From: Pseudoalteromonas arctica A 37-1-2
GTDB lineage: Bacteria; Pseudomonadota; Gammaproteobacteria; Enterobacterales; Alteromonadaceae
Length of the DNA stretch: 64,000 nt
Direction of reading: 5' to 3'
Assembly (NCBI RefSeq): GCF_000238395.3
Contig: NZ_CP011025.1
Coordinates: 1,488,001-1,552,000, forward strand
Part shown: one piece after another, positions 15,635-24,672 of the stretch
Layout: every line of letters begins with the position of its first letter
Position numbering within the stretch: the first letter of the stretch is position 1
Notes under the pieces: model-generated
Seen by the model: the letters and a program-made list of their open reading frames with translations, nothing else
The model's database searches: none
What the model was told of the DNA's origin: nothing
Made by a program: the position numbers and the translations under genes

Positions 15635-16695
15635 GCGTCATCCTTGGGTGTTGGGTTAAGGTCTGAATATTCAGGCTCTTTAAATTCAATATGCTGCGCG
15701 GCAGGTAAATAATTATTTATACCTAATACATCTTGCTGAAGTGGCACCACTTCATTGTTGTAATAGGCGCGGGTAATTTTATCTAAATCACCAAAGCCAG
15801 CACTATCACCAGACGACTGGCCGCTTAGCGCTTCTTGCGCGCGGTGCATACTTAGCATATCGTTAAGCGTAATTTTTTTAATCCGCTCAAACTCATCTTT
15901 AGTTGATATATCACCAACCGGTGTAATGTTTATCGCCTTTTCGGCATCGGCCTTATTACTTCTAAAATTAAAAAACAAACTTCTAAAATTGCCCACGCCT
16001 TTGCTATCGCGTATTGCATCTTTTAATGCCGTCTCATCTTCATCGCTTAAATTAGGATCAGCCATTGAAAATATAAAACCCATGTGCGCACCGTTCTTGT
16101 AATACCGGCGCCTAAACAAAGTCGCATCTTCATTTAATAATGCCGACTGAATGCCACCGTAATACTGCGGTATGCCATAAATGCCTTGCCCCGGGTCGTA
16201 CTCTTTTACATGTATAATTTCGCCCGCATTAAAATAAATAGGCTCATGGCTACGGTTACTTAATTGCGCATACACACCGCGCGTACTCGTATAGCGCATA
16301 GTCAGTGCAGGCAGGTGCCGTAGTTTAATAATTTGCCCAAACGAATTTTTAATAATTTGCAAATAAGCGTTGCCACTCCACAGCAAATCAAAGCCAAATT
16401 TGCTTAATGCTTGATGGCTTAACAGCGGGTTGGGCTTATACCATTTTAAAATCATATTGCGCTTAAAATACAAAATGGGTCCGTGCTGGGCATTAACGCG
16501 CAGCAGTTTAATTAAACCCTGCAAACTAATGGGCGGCGCATAAATACCGTTGCTGTCACTAAATACACCAACGTAATCTGTTAGTCTGTTATCTAAGCAC
16601 GGCTCGGGGTCGCCAAAACTAAACGCATCAGTCACCGCAGTTCGTTGGTTGTAATTTGGCGCTTGGCCGTTGCTTACTTGTAATCGTGGTTTCAT
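15631..16695 (-). CDS. Q: Portal protein (P2 gpQ-like)
   Basis: Forms the dodecameric DNA channel at the capsid vertex. 354 residues of the PBSX/gpQ family: AFSFGDPEPCLD, ISLQGLIKLLRVNAQHGPILYFKRN, FDLLWSGNAYLQIIKN, HVKEYDPGQGIYGIPQYYGGIQSAL and FRRRYYKNGAHMGFI are typical. Length matches P2 Q (~344). It runs leftward with the terminase gene as in P2, and adjacent genes share stop/start bases. Confidence 0.93.
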   Translation of the reverse strand: MKPRLQVSNGQAPNYNQRTAVTDAFSFGDPEPCLDNRLTDYVGVFSDSNGIYAPPISLQGLIKLLRVNAQHGPILYFKRNMILKWYKPNPLLSHQALSKFGFDLLWSGNAYLQIIKNSFGQIIKLRHLPALTMRYTSTRGVYAQLSNRSHEPIYFNAGEIIHVKEYDPGQGIYGIPQYYGGIQSALLNEDATLFRRRYYKNGAHMGFIFSMADPNLSDEDETALKDAIRDSKGVGNFRSLFFNFRSNKADAEKAINITPVGDISTKDEFERIKKITLNDMLSMHRAQEALSGQSSGDSAGFGDLDKITRAYYNNEVVPLQQDVLGINNYLPAAQHIEFKEPEYSDLNPTPKDDA

Positions 16696-18479
16696 TAAGC
16701 TGCAATTCCTACAGATGTTTGGCGGCTGTGGGCATTACCGTCCAGAGGTTCAAATAACAAGGCGTGCATAATTGCCCACGCAATATCGGCATGGCCCGTA
16801 GTGGCCGTGCGGTTAGTAGCATATGTAATTTGGTCGCCAACAACTTTACGGCGAATATTAATAAACGAGCTAGCAATGTTTACCGCGTCCTGGTCAAACT
16901 CAAGGCGTCGGTTTTGAATAACGTTAATTGCCTTAATAACCATACGGTTTTTAATAATAGGGTTGTAATGTATTGGCTCAGCGTTAGGGTAAAACTTAGT
17001 AATAAGCTCCCACACGCCGTAACCAATACCAGTGGTATCAACGCCAATGTGCACAACGTTGTATTTTTCGGTAAGTAGTTTTATTTCGCTGGCCATCGCT
17101 TCAAAATCATTACCGCTTAAATCAATTGCTTCAAGCAGCAAAAACTTTTCGCCAGGCTTCATTGGCGCACTTAAAATAGCTACGCTCGCTTTGTCGCCAA
17201 ACCGCGCAGGGTCAAAACCAATAACCACCGGCTTTAACCCGTAAGGGCGTTCGTAATCTAAATCAAAGTCAGGCCACTTGGTAGAGTCGCCAACGCAGTT
17301 CATAAGCTGCTTGAGGTTAAACGCGCTGTGCGCATCATCAATAAACTTACACATAAACAAGTTATTAAACTCATCTACACTGTACTCGTTTTCAAGCACG
17401 CCAATGTCAATGCGGTCAAACCCGCTGGTAACCACATCGTACACAGTAAGCATTTGTCGCCAAATGCCATCTTCGCAAAGCCTGCCATTTTTTAAACTTT
17501 TATGGCTAACATCAATCGCAAATTCAGGGTCGTTACAGGCTTTTGTTTTGCGGTACCACTTTCCGTTCCAGTGGTCATACGCTTCATGGCTCGTAACGCT
17601 CGGCGTACTAAAATAGGTTATTCGTAAATGCTTATGCGTTGCCATGGCCTGCGCCAAACCGCGCAAGCTCTTATATTTTGGAATCCAAAAAACTTCGTCT
17701 ATATATAGGTCGCCACTTTCCGACTGAGCAGTACGCGCATTAGTGCTTTTAAAAATAAGCTTAACTGTTTTGCCGCCCGCCAAATTAAGCACCATTGGCG
17801 AACCGGTCAGCTCAACATTAAAATGCTCACGCACCAGCGCCACAATATTAGCTTTAAATACCTCAGCCTGATCACGACTCGCCGATATAAATATTTTATT
17901 GCGGTCATTAATAACCGCGTCGTAAAACGCTTCAAACGCAAAGTAAAAAGTTGCCCCAATTTGGCGGGGCTTTAAAATAAAGCGGGTGCGGTGATCTTGG
18001 TTTTCAAACCAATGTTTTTGGTGGGGATAAAGAAGTTTGTCTTTAAGCTCGTCAAGCATTTCAAGCGTAATGCCAGAGCAATCATTTTTCTTTTTCTTCT
18101 TCGACTTTTTGCCACTGCCGCCACTATTGCCAGCAGCAGTGTCGTCGTTGTTAGCGCGTTGCTTAGGGGCAGGCGCAAGCTTGCTTTTATTTAGTGCACA
18201 TAATTGGCGCGTGCAAAAATCTAGCTCTTTATATTCAGCATCGGTTTTATTGTCTTTATCGGCTAACAAATTAATGCGGCGGCTAAACGCCATTTCGGCA
18301 TTATATGTTGGGCACATGTCCGCCCAGTTCTCAGCCTCAGACCAACGCCTAACACTTCGCGCACTTGGCATGCCTGCTAAATCGGATATTTCCTCGTAGG
18401 TATAGCCCTCAACAACATACAAATCCTGTGCTTTTTTGCGTACGTCTGGTCCGTAGTTAGCCTTCATATTGCGCCACAT
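16695..18479 (-). CDS. P: Terminase ATPase/endonuclease large subunit (P2 gpP-like)
   Basis: Drives DNA packaging. 594 residues: an N-terminal helix-turn-helix (KAQDLYVVEGYTYEEISDLAGMPSARSVRRW, residues ~15-45), a basic Lys-rich linker (~125-140), then the ATPase with a deviant Walker A (LKPRQIGATFYFAF) and Walker B (DLYIDEVFWIP), and a C-terminal RNase H-like nuclease (VIGFDPARFGDKASVAIL, HIGVDTTGIG, HADIAWA). Length matches P2 P (590). An in-frame ATG four codons later is a possible alternative start. Confidence 0.93.
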   Translation of the reverse strand: MWRNMKANYGPDVRKKAQDLYVVEGYTYEEISDLAGMPSARSVRRWSEAENWADMCPTYNAEMAFSRRINLLADKDNKTDAEYKELDFCTRQLCALNKSKLAPAPKQRANNDDTAAGNSGGSGKKSKKKKKNDCSGITLEMLDELKDKLLYPHQKHWFENQDHRTRFILKPRQIGATFYFAFEAFYDAVINDRNKIFISASRDQAEVFKANIVALVREHFNVELTGSPMVLNLAGGKTVKLIFKSTNARTAQSESGDLYIDEVFWIPKYKSLRGLAQAMATHKHLRITYFSTPSVTSHEAYDHWNGKWYRKTKACNDPEFAIDVSHKSLKNGRLCEDGIWRQMLTVYDVVTSGFDRIDIGVLENEYSVDEFNNLFMCKFIDDAHSAFNLKQLMNCVGDSTKWPDFDLDYERPYGLKPVVIGFDPARFGDKASVAILSAPMKPGEKFLLLEAIDLSGNDFEAMASEIKLLTEKYNVVHIGVDTTGIGYGVWELITKFYPNAEPIHYNPIIKNRMVIKAINVIQNRRLEFDQDAVNIASSFINIRRKVVGDQITYATNRTATTGHADIAWAIMHALLFEPLDGNAHSRQTSVGIAA

Positions 18480-18671
18480 TAATTAATCCATGGCGGCAGT
18501 GTATTAGTAATAAAGCACGTAATCTGTTTGTTAAAAACCTATCCATTCCTAAAAGTTAAATATAGGAATTTCAAAAAGTTAAACAGTTGGAAAGGTGCAA
18601 AAGGAGGGTGCAAACTGCAGTTACTTTAAAGCATAAAGCTTAATTAAAAAACATTTAAAAGGTTTGTTTAT
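18480..18671. promoter_or_regulatory. Divergent late promoter region (terminase / scaffold)
   Basis: 192 bases between leftward terminase and rightward scaffold genes, the place of the Ogr-driven PP and PO promoters in P2. The classical TGT-N12-ACA Ogr box is not evident. A 13-mer ACAGTTGGAAAGG (18583-18595) recurs at 14049-14061 near the cos candidate and may be a regulatory or packaging element. Confidence 0.5.
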
Positions 18672-19553
18672 ATGCCAGGTCAACTACGCACAAAACCATT
18701 ATCAATTGCCGCTGTTGGCATGACTGTCGACGGCCGCGAAATAACCGAGCAAGACGTAGCCGACATAGTAGAAACCTACAACCCGCGCAAATATGGCGCA
18801 CGCATAAACCTCGATCACGAATTTAACTGGTCAGGCTGGGCCGCTAAAAACCTACACAACGTAGACATACCAGGCATGCTCGGCGACGTAGTAAGCGTAG
18901 AAGCATACGAAAACGAAGAAGGCGTAGTGTGTCTATACGCCGTACTCGCACCCAATCAAGGGTTTGTAGCATTAAACAAAGCCGACCAAGCCGTATATTT
19001 TAGCATCGAAATAAGCCGCGACTTCATGGGCACTGGCAAAACCTACCTAACCGGCCTAGCTGTTACCGACTACCCAGCAAGCTGCTACACCGACCGCATC
19101 CATTTCAGTAGTAAGAGCAAAGCAGACGACACGGAAGTCTCTTTATTAACCGTTGACTTAGGGTCATGTGAGCCTATCGACACACCTAAAAAACCCTTTT
19201 TCAAACGACTATTCACTAAGGAAGATCCCGACATGAACGAAACACAATTAGCCAATGCATTAAAAGATGCACTCGGCACGCCGCTTGAGCAATTTGGCCA
19301 AAAGCTAGACGGACTAACCGCAAAGCTTGATGCGTTTTCAACAACAAAAGTTGACGACGAAGAAGAAACCGCCCCGCCAGCCGAAGAGTCAGCCGAGCTA
19401 ACAAAACTTAAAGAAGAGCTATCAAGCACAAAAACAGCACTTGAAGAGCTTAGCGACAAGTTTGCCAAAGCATTAAAAACACCTGCGGGTGACACAACCA
19501 ACGCCGACGAAGAGCACGAAGGCGACGAAGGCAAATACAGCAACTGCTTGTAA
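18672..19553 (+). CDS. O: Capsid scaffolding protein/protease (P2 gpO-like)
   Basis: Directs procapsid assembly and cleaves capsid proteins. 293 residues. The N-terminal protease shows the expected triad at Asp20 (TVDGRE), His49 (NLDHEFNW) and Ser111 (VYFSIEIS), close to D19/H48/S107 of P2 O. The C-terminal half, with many Glu/Ala/Lys and Thr residues, is the helical scaffold (LTKLKEELSSTKTALEELSDKFAKAL). First gene of the rightward late operon. Confidence 0.92.
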   Translation: MPGQLRTKPLSIAAVGMTVDGREITEQDVADIVETYNPRKYGARINLDHEFNWSGWAAKNLHNVDIPGMLGDVVSVEAYENEEGVVCLYAVLAPNQGFVALNKADQAVYFSIEISRDFMGTGKTYLTGLAVTDYPASCYTDRIHFSSKSKADDTEVSLLTVDLGSCEPIDTPKKPFFKRLFTKEDPDMNETQLANALKDALGTPLEQFGQKLDGLTAKLDAFSTTKVDDEEETAPPAEESAELTKLKEELSSTKTALEELSDKFAKALKTPAGDTTNADEEHEGDEGKYSNCL

Positions 19554-19595
19554 TTGCCGCACCCTAACTTAACTTAGCAAAACGCAGGAACGAAA

Positions 19596-20633
19596 ATGAA
19601 AACCAGAACAAAACAATTATTTATCGCAGTACTTGCAGGCATGGCCAGCAACTACGGCGTAGCATCAATGAACGAGCAGTTCAACGTAGGGCCAACAACT
19701 GAGCAGCGCTTATACGACGCAACGTACGACTCAGTAGAGTTTCTACAATTAATTAACACCGCACTAGTAGACGACATCGTAGGCCAATCAGTAATGATGA
19801 GCGTAGACGGTGGCGTAACAGGCCGTGCCGGTGTAGAAAGCGACGACACCAAAGAGCGCCAAACGCGCGACGTAGCAGGCCTAGCAAAACGCGAATACCG
19901 TTGCCACCCAGTAGAATGCGACATTCACTTATCATGGGCAAAAATGGATCAGTGGTCAAAATTCCCCGACTTCCATCAGCGCTATCGCAATCACGTACGC
20001 CAAGCAATTGCACTCGACATTATTAAAATCGGCTTTCATGGCACATCAGCCGCACCGTTTACAAACATTGCAACTAACACAATGCTGCAAGACGTAAATA
20101 TCGGCTGGCTGCAACTCATTCGCCGCGACGCACCAGAGCGCGCAGTAAGCGAAGGCGCAACCGTTGACGAAATTCGTATTGGTGCCGGTGGTGATTACGA
20201 AAACCTAGACCAAGCCGTGTTCGACGCACTGCAAGCAATCCCAGAGCACAAGCGCGTAAACATGGTTGCCATCATTGGCGACGAACTACTAGCAAACGAC
20301 CAAAACAAGTTGTATGCAAAGCAGTCGCACACGCCAAGCGAAAAAACCAAAATCGAACTTGAGCAAATCATTAAAACATATGGCGGCCTAGCCAGTTATA
20401 AAATTCCGTTCTTTCCAGCGCGCGGCATTTTAGTAACAAGTTTCGACAACCTAAGTCACTACGTGCAATCAGGATCAACCCGCACCCACGTAGAAGACAA
20501 CCCAAAAAAGAAACGCGTAGAAGACTACCTATCACGTAACGACTGTTACTACATCGAAGACCTCGAAAAAGTAGCCTACTTCGAATCAGCCAACGTAAAA
20601 CTGCCAAATAAAGCAGGCACCGGCTGGGAATAG
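19596..20633 (+). CDS. N: Major capsid protein (P2 gpN-like)
   Basis: 345 residues, HK97-like fold expected. The opening MKTRTKQLFIAVLAGMASNYGV is followed by FNVGPTTEQRLYDATYDSVEFLQLINTALV, and internal segments LSWAKMDQWSKFPDFHQRYRNHVRQAIALDIIKIGFHG and YGGLASYKIPFFPARGILVTSFDNLSHY are characteristic of the P2 N family. The N-terminus is probably removed by the gpO protease. GCAGGAAC serves as ribosome binding site. A terminator-like hairpin follows, which may raise its dose relative to downstream genes. Confidence 0.93.
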   Translation: MKTRTKQLFIAVLAGMASNYGVASMNEQFNVGPTTEQRLYDATYDSVEFLQLINTALVDDIVGQSVMMSVDGGVTGRAGVESDDTKERQTRDVAGLAKREYRCHPVECDIHLSWAKMDQWSKFPDFHQRYRNHVRQAIALDIIKIGFHGTSAAPFTNIATNTMLQDVNIGWLQLIRRDAPERAVSEGATVDEIRIGAGGDYENLDQAVFDALQAIPEHKRVNMVAIIGDELLANDQNKLYAKQSHTPSEKTKIELEQIIKTYGGLASYKIPFFPARGILVTSFDNLSHYVQSGSTRTHVEDNPKKKRVEDYLSRNDCYYIEDLEKVAYFESANVKLPNKAGTGWE

Positions 20634-20647
20634 TTTTTAGCAGCAGC

Positions 20648-20686
20648 AAGCCGCCCTTTTATCCCAAGTTTCGGGCGGCTTTTTTT
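20648..20686 (+). terminator. Hairpin terminator or attenuator after the capsid gene
   Basis: AAGCCGCCC (20648-20656) and GGGCGGCTT (20673-20681) with a 16-base loop and a run of T. It lies inside the late operon between capsid and small terminase genes, so it is more likely an attenuator than a full stop. Confidence 0.75.
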
Positions 20687-20708
20687 AACAATTAGCGAGT
20701 ATTTTTAA

Positions 20709-21449
20709 ATGAGCCTTTTCAAAAAATCATTAGCCAAAGCTAAAGCAGTACCAACAAGCACTGAAAATAAAGCGCCAACGGCAGCGGCTAACGCCACTCA
20801 AGCCAACGCGCCAGCAACCGTAAACACGCAAACCGAGTACCAGCTTTATGCAGCAGCTATAGAATCCGATTTGGCTCAATTAAAAACATTTGCCGACATT
20901 AGCGACAAAGCAACATACAAATCAGAAGCGCTAGAGCGCCAAGACTACCTAGGCTACATAAACCAATACCGCCTAAGCGGCCAAAACCACCACAACAAGG
21001 TGTTGGCGTGGGTGTTTATTTGGCTCGTTGATTTAAAGCGCTGGGATGCAGTAATGGACTTATTGCCATTAATGATCGAGCAAAAACAACCACTGCCAAC
21101 CGTGTTTAATACCAAGCACTGGGCAGCGTTCGTTATCGACCAGCTCTACGACGACGCAAATTACTACCTTGCCGAATCACACCAACAAGGCCTGTACGAC
21201 ATTGGCTTTACACTGCGCCGCTTAATTTACGTAGTTAAAAACCAAGACTGGGCAGGGTTAGAAGTAGTGGGCGGCAAGCTTTACGCAATAGCTGCAAAAG
21301 TAAATAAAGCACAGCTCAACCTAGGCCATGCACTTTACTTTGCAGAAATGGCCCAATCCATTAACGACAAAGCAGGCGTTAAAACCCTGCTAAAAGAATT
21401 GCAAAAAATGATTAAACCAGCGGAGCCAGAACAGCAAACCGCTAACTAG
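20709..21449 (+). CDS. M: Terminase small subunit/endonuclease (P2 gpM-like)
   Basis: Recognises cos and pairs with the large subunit. 246 residues: a low-complexity Ala/Thr-rich N-terminus (~10-45), then QLYAAAIESDLAQLKTFADISDKATYKSEALERQDYLGYINQYR and HNKVLAWVFIWLVDLKRWDAVMDLLPLMIEQKQPLP, a segment typical of gpM. Length equals P2 M (247). Order N-M-L is as in P2. Confidence 0.88.
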   Translation: MSLFKKSLAKAKAVPTSTENKAPTAAANATQANAPATVNTQTEYQLYAAAIESDLAQLKTFADISDKATYKSEALERQDYLGYINQYRLSGQNHHNKVLAWVFIWLVDLKRWDAVMDLLPLMIEQKQPLPTVFNTKHWAAFVIDQLYDDANYYLAESHQQGLYDIGFTLRRLIYVVKNQDWAGLEVVGGKLYAIAAKVNKAQLNLGHALYFAEMAQSINDKAGVKTLLKELQKMIKPAEPEQQTAN

Positions 21450-21460
21450 CTCCAACGCCA

Positions 21461-21522
21461 GCGGGCAACTTAGCACAACGTTAGCATTACTTGCTTAACG
21501 CGCGTGACTAAGTGGCGCCCGC
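21461..21522. other. Nested imperfect palindrome between gpM and gpL genes
   Basis: GCGGGC-AACTTAG (21461-21473) pairs with CTAAGT-GGC-GCCCGC (21508-21522), and inside it CGTTAGC (21479-21485) faces GCTTAACG (21493-21500). The 87-base gap otherwise holds no gene. It lacks a T tract, so it is not a simple terminator; an RNA structure or protein site is possible. Confidence 0.5.
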
Positions 21523-21557
21523 ATCCAATTTAATGTGTGTATTTTTACAGGTGCAAT

Positions 21558-21995
21558 ATGAATTTAAGCGGTATGCCACAAGCAGATTTACAAAGCATCA
21601 ATGTTGATGTGCCAGGCAATGGCTATTACCCAGCGCTAAGCACCGCCCATTTTATTGAGCACTACGCAATAGCCCAAGAGTACGCCAGTAAAAGCGACGT
21701 ACTGCTAGAAAAGCTGCTTTACGCACAGGCCGAAATTAACCAAGAGCTAGCAAATACACAGCTTACCAATGGCCAAACGTTAAGCGCTGCGCAAGCCCTG
21801 TTTTATAAGCGCGCAGTTTACAGCAAAGCAAAAGCCAGTTTGTTGGTATCAAAGCTAGGCAGCACGCACCGCGATAGCGCAACAGCACAAAGCCAGGCGG
21901 CAATAGACAACCACGAACATTGGTTAAGAGAAAGCATAAACGCCATGCGCCAGCTGCAAGGCCTAAGCCCAAATTTAACGGTAGAGCTACTATGA
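21558..21995 (+). CDS. L: Head completion/stabilisation protein (P2 gpL-like)
   Basis: 145 residues. The segments ALSTAHFIEHYAIAQEYASKSDVLLEKLLYAQAEINQELA and ALFYKRAVYSKAKASLLVSKLGSTHRDSA are characteristic of P2 gpL, which closes the filled head. The ATG at 21558 follows CAGGTG; the upstream in-frame start at 21537 has no ribosome binding site. The stop overlaps the next start (ATGA). Confidence 0.87.
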   Translation: MNLSGMPQADLQSINVDVPGNGYYPALSTAHFIEHYAIAQEYASKSDVLLEKLLYAQAEINQELANTQLTNGQTLSAAQALFYKRAVYSKAKASLLVSKLGSTHRDSATAQSQAAIDNHEHWLRESINAMRQLQGLSPNLTVELL

Positions 21996-22465
21996 GCCAA
22001 AGCAAAATAGCAAAGCTTAAGCAGCATTTAGCAACCGCAGAATACCAAGGCCGCAACCTAGCGCTAAGCACCCAGTTCGACAGCTGGATAGAAGGCGGCC
22101 GCATAGAGCCAAGCAGCAAAACCATTAACGGCAACGGCCTATTGGCAGCAAGGTTTTATTACTCAGGAGCGATCAGCATAAACCCATGCGCAGCACCCGC
22201 AGCACTTATTTGTGCCTTTGCATCGTTTTGGTTGCAAAACAACGGCGGGCGATACGACAGCACCGACATTGAATTTAGCGCCGACGTTAACGACGACAAC
22301 AGCAACGAAGTAGAGCTAACAATAAATCAGCTTTGCGAAGACATAGAGCTAATACAAGCGCCCAACGGCCCGTTTGAATTTAACGGCAACCGTTACGACT
22401 TTGGCGAGCAAAGCCTATGGATAGCAGAGGCGTTCACGCTTGAAGGCCAAATAAGCCGTGCTTAA
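21992..22465 (+). CDS. R: Tail completion protein (P2 gpR-like)
   Basis: 157 residues. AAPAALICAFASFWLQNNGGRYDSTDIEFSADVNDDNSNEVELTINQLCEDIELI is the hallmark of P2_Phage_GpR. In this phage the N-terminus adds a basic helix-rich segment. P2 places lysis genes between L and R; here L and R are directly coupled by an ATGA overlap. Confidence 0.85.
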   Translation: MSQSKIAKLKQHLATAEYQGRNLALSTQFDSWIEGGRIEPSSKTINGNGLLAARFYYSGAISINPCAAPAALICAFASFWLQNNGGRYDSTDIEFSADVNDDNSNEVELTINQLCEDIELIQAPNGPFEFNGNRYDFGEQSLWIAEAFTLEGQISRA

Positions 22466-23090
22466 TCTCAAGTTTGATGAAGGCCGCAGTAAAGAGCAGT
22501 TAGCGTTTTTACAGCTTAAGCCGCAAAAGCGCCGCAACATATTGCGCAGTGCAATACGCGCGGCAAACAAAAGCAGTAAAGAGCGGATCACCAGGCAAAG
22601 TGATTTAGCGGGTAAAAGGTGGCAAGGCCGCGCCAACGGCAAAAAAAAGAAAATGCTAACCAAGCTAAAGCGCAACATGAAAGTGCGCTACGGCGCAAAT
22701 AGCGCAAGCGTATATTTTAAAGGGGGCAACAGCGGAAAAATAGCCCGCGCCCACCAAGAAGGTATAAGCCTAGATGCAGGCAAGCCAAAAAGCAGTGCCG
22801 CACAAAATAAAGAAGGCCCAGCCACCCGCAACTTAGCCCGCGCATTAATGGCCGAGGGTTACAAAATACCGCGCGGCAAAGGCAAGGGCAGTAAGCGCCC
22901 CAGCATTAAATGGATAACAGCAAACCTAAGTAAAAACCAAGCAGGTTTTTTACTGCGCGAATTAAAGGGCAGCTCAGGCAAGAGCGCATGGAAAATTGAT
23001 TTACCGGCCCGCTCCTTTTTGGGGCAAACAATGGCCGAGCAAAAAGAGCAAATGAATTTTATTTTAAACAAAGCTATGCAAGTGGCGTAG
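22458..23090 (+). CDS. S: Phage virion morphogenesis/tail completion protein (gpS-like)
   Basis: 210 residues, strongly basic: QLKPQKRRNILRSAIRAANKSSKERITRQSDLAGKRWQGRANGKKKKMLTKL and RAHQEGI match the phage virion morphogenesis family (gpS/gpG). The N-terminal domain shapes the tail-to-head connector. The insert around residues 90-150 makes it longer than P2 S (~150). Eight-base overlap with the upstream gene. Confidence 0.85.
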   Translation: MLNLKFDEGRSKEQLAFLQLKPQKRRNILRSAIRAANKSSKERITRQSDLAGKRWQGRANGKKKKMLTKLKRNMKVRYGANSASVYFKGGNSGKIARAHQEGISLDAGKPKSSAAQNKEGPATRNLARALMAEGYKIPRGKGKGSKRPSIKWITANLSKNQAGFLLRELKGSSGKSAWKIDLPARSFLGQTMAEQKEQMNFILNKAMQVA

Positions 23091-23113
23091 CGCAAGCAAA
23101 AAAAGGAACGACC

Positions 23114-24214
23114 ATGGCACAAGGTAAAGTATCCGTTGCCGCCATTCAGACAGGCAGTGGCGCTACAAAACAGGTAGAACGCACCGTATTGTTCATCGGA
23201 CAAGCGCCCGAAAACAACGGCAAAATTCTACCCATTAATGCACAAAGCGACTTTGATGCTGAGTTTGGCGTAGCCGACTCACCGTTAAAAACCCAAGTTA
23301 AAGCATGGCAGCGAAACGGCGACGACCTAGTAAGTGGTTATGCAATAGCGCACGCAATCGACGCCGACGTAATGGCACTTATTGACGAAGCAATGGATCA
23401 AGACGTAAGCCCCGAAATCATTGTTATTTGTACGCCCGTCACAGGCAAAGCCGAAGTAGAAAGCTACCAAGCAAAAGCGCTTGAAATACTAGCAAGCCTT
23501 GCTCGCCGAGTGCGCTTTTTAATAGCAGCGCCTGGGCTAACCGAGCTACAAAACTGGTCAGACTTAGTAACCGCATTACAGCCAATAACCGACGGCGTAG
23601 TAGCACCGCAAACGGCTGTTGTTCCTTTGTTATTTGGCGACGAGCTAGGCGCAGTAACTGGGCGTTTATGCAAAAACTCAGTCACTATTGCCGATAGCCC
23701 AATGCGCGTGCTTACGGGTGCAATGTCACTAATGCCGCATCCGGTAGATGCCGCAGGCAAACCGCTAACCAACTCAACCACAGCCGCACTAGACGCACTG
23801 CGCTTTAGTTGCACACAGTTTTACCCAGATTTTGACGGCACATATTTTGGCGACGTAAACATGTTAGATGCCGAAGGTGGCGACTTTCAGCAAATCGAAA
23901 CAGGCCGCATTGTCGACAAGGCCGCCCGCGACGTGCGCATTATTGCCATTCAAAACATTAAAAACCGCCGCCTAAACAACAGTGCCAGCGGCATTGAATT
24001 TGGTAAGCGCATCATGGGCAAACCGCTACGCGAAATGGCGCGCTCAATTAACATTGGTGCCGACAAGTTCCCGGGCCTAATCGACACGCCAAAAGACGAC
24101 AGCATCAGCCTAACGTTTATGAACGCCACCACATTGCAAGTCGTTCTCAAAGTTAAGCCAATCGATTCACCCAACACCATCATAGTTGGCATCATGTTAG
24201 ATAACGCAGAGTAG
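23114..24214 (+). CDS. Contractile tail sheath protein (DUF2586 family)
   Basis: 366 residues. MAQGKVSVAAIQTGSGATKQVERTVLFIGQAP, the SDFDAEFG motif and the C-terminal EFGKRIMGKPLREMARSINIGADKFPGLIDTP identify the DUF2586 sheath type known from K139/kappa-like vibriophages, which replaces P2 FI. It precedes the tube gene as usual. Assignment as sheath rests on family and gene order. Confidence 0.8.
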   Translation: MAQGKVSVAAIQTGSGATKQVERTVLFIGQAPENNGKILPINAQSDFDAEFGVADSPLKTQVKAWQRNGDDLVSGYAIAHAIDADVMALIDEAMDQDVSPEIIVICTPVTGKAEVESYQAKALEILASLARRVRFLIAAPGLTELQNWSDLVTALQPITDGVVAPQTAVVPLLFGDELGAVTGRLCKNSVTIADSPMRVLTGAMSLMPHPVDAAGKPLTNSTTAALDALRFSCTQFYPDFDGTYFGDVNMLDAEGGDFQQIETGRIVDKAARDVRIIAIQNIKNRRLNNSASGIEFGKRIMGKPLREMARSINIGADKFPGLIDTPKDDSISLTFMNATTLQVVLKVKPIDSPNTIIVGIMLDNAE

Positions 24215-24222
24215 GAGCGAGC

Positions 24223-24672
24223 ATGCAAAAAGTACTAGGCGGTAAAGACTTCGATATTTTCATTGGTAACTCAATGGTGCACGTAATCGAAGCAACCGTA
24301 AAAATCACCGACGGCCGCACAGTTAAAAAAGTGCGTGGCGTCCCAAAAGGCTTTATCGACGGCGACGTAGAAGGCGAAGTAACCCTAAAGCTCGACCACG
24401 AAAACTGGCTAATTGTGCAAGCGCAAGCGGCAAGGGCAGGTAGCTGGAAAGGCATTGAGCCGTTCGACGTGGCATTTAACGCCGAAGTAGCGGCAGGCAA
24501 AAAGAACATTGAAGCGTTTGGCTGCCTACCGCAACTAGACGAAATTTTAAACATCAAAGCCGACGGCGGCGAAGAAGACACAACATTAATTAAGTGTCCG
24601 ATCACCAGTCCCGACTTTGTAAAAATCAACGGCGTGCCGTACCTAACATCAGATGAAGTGAGAGACTTGTAA
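24223..24672 (+). CDS. Tail tube protein (DUF2597 family)
   Basis: 149 residues beginning MQKVLGGKDFDIFIGNSMVHVIEATVKITDGRTV. The beta-rich composition, the KKVRGVPKGFIDGDVEGEVTLKLDHENW segment and its position behind the sheath agree with the DUF2597 tube proteins of K139-like phages, functionally equal to P2 FII. Its stop codon overlaps the next start (TAATG). Confidence 0.78.
   Translation: MQKVLGGKDFDIFIGNSMVHVIEATVKITDGRTVKKVRGVPKGFIDGDVEGEVTLKLDHENWLIVQAQAARAGSWKGIEPFDVAFNAEVAAGKKNIEAFGCLPQLDEILNIKADGGEEDTTLIKCPITSPDFVKINGVPYLTSDEVRDL

Noticed and set aside
18037..18399. Open frames opposite to the terminase gene (also 16764-17616)
   Set aside because: They are antisense shadows of the well-supported terminase frame and lack ribosome binding sites.
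21461..21522. Integron attC-like site
   Set aside because: It is palindromic, but I could not place the R'' and R' core boxes (RYYYAAC / GTTRRRY) and there is no integron integrase or cassette array.
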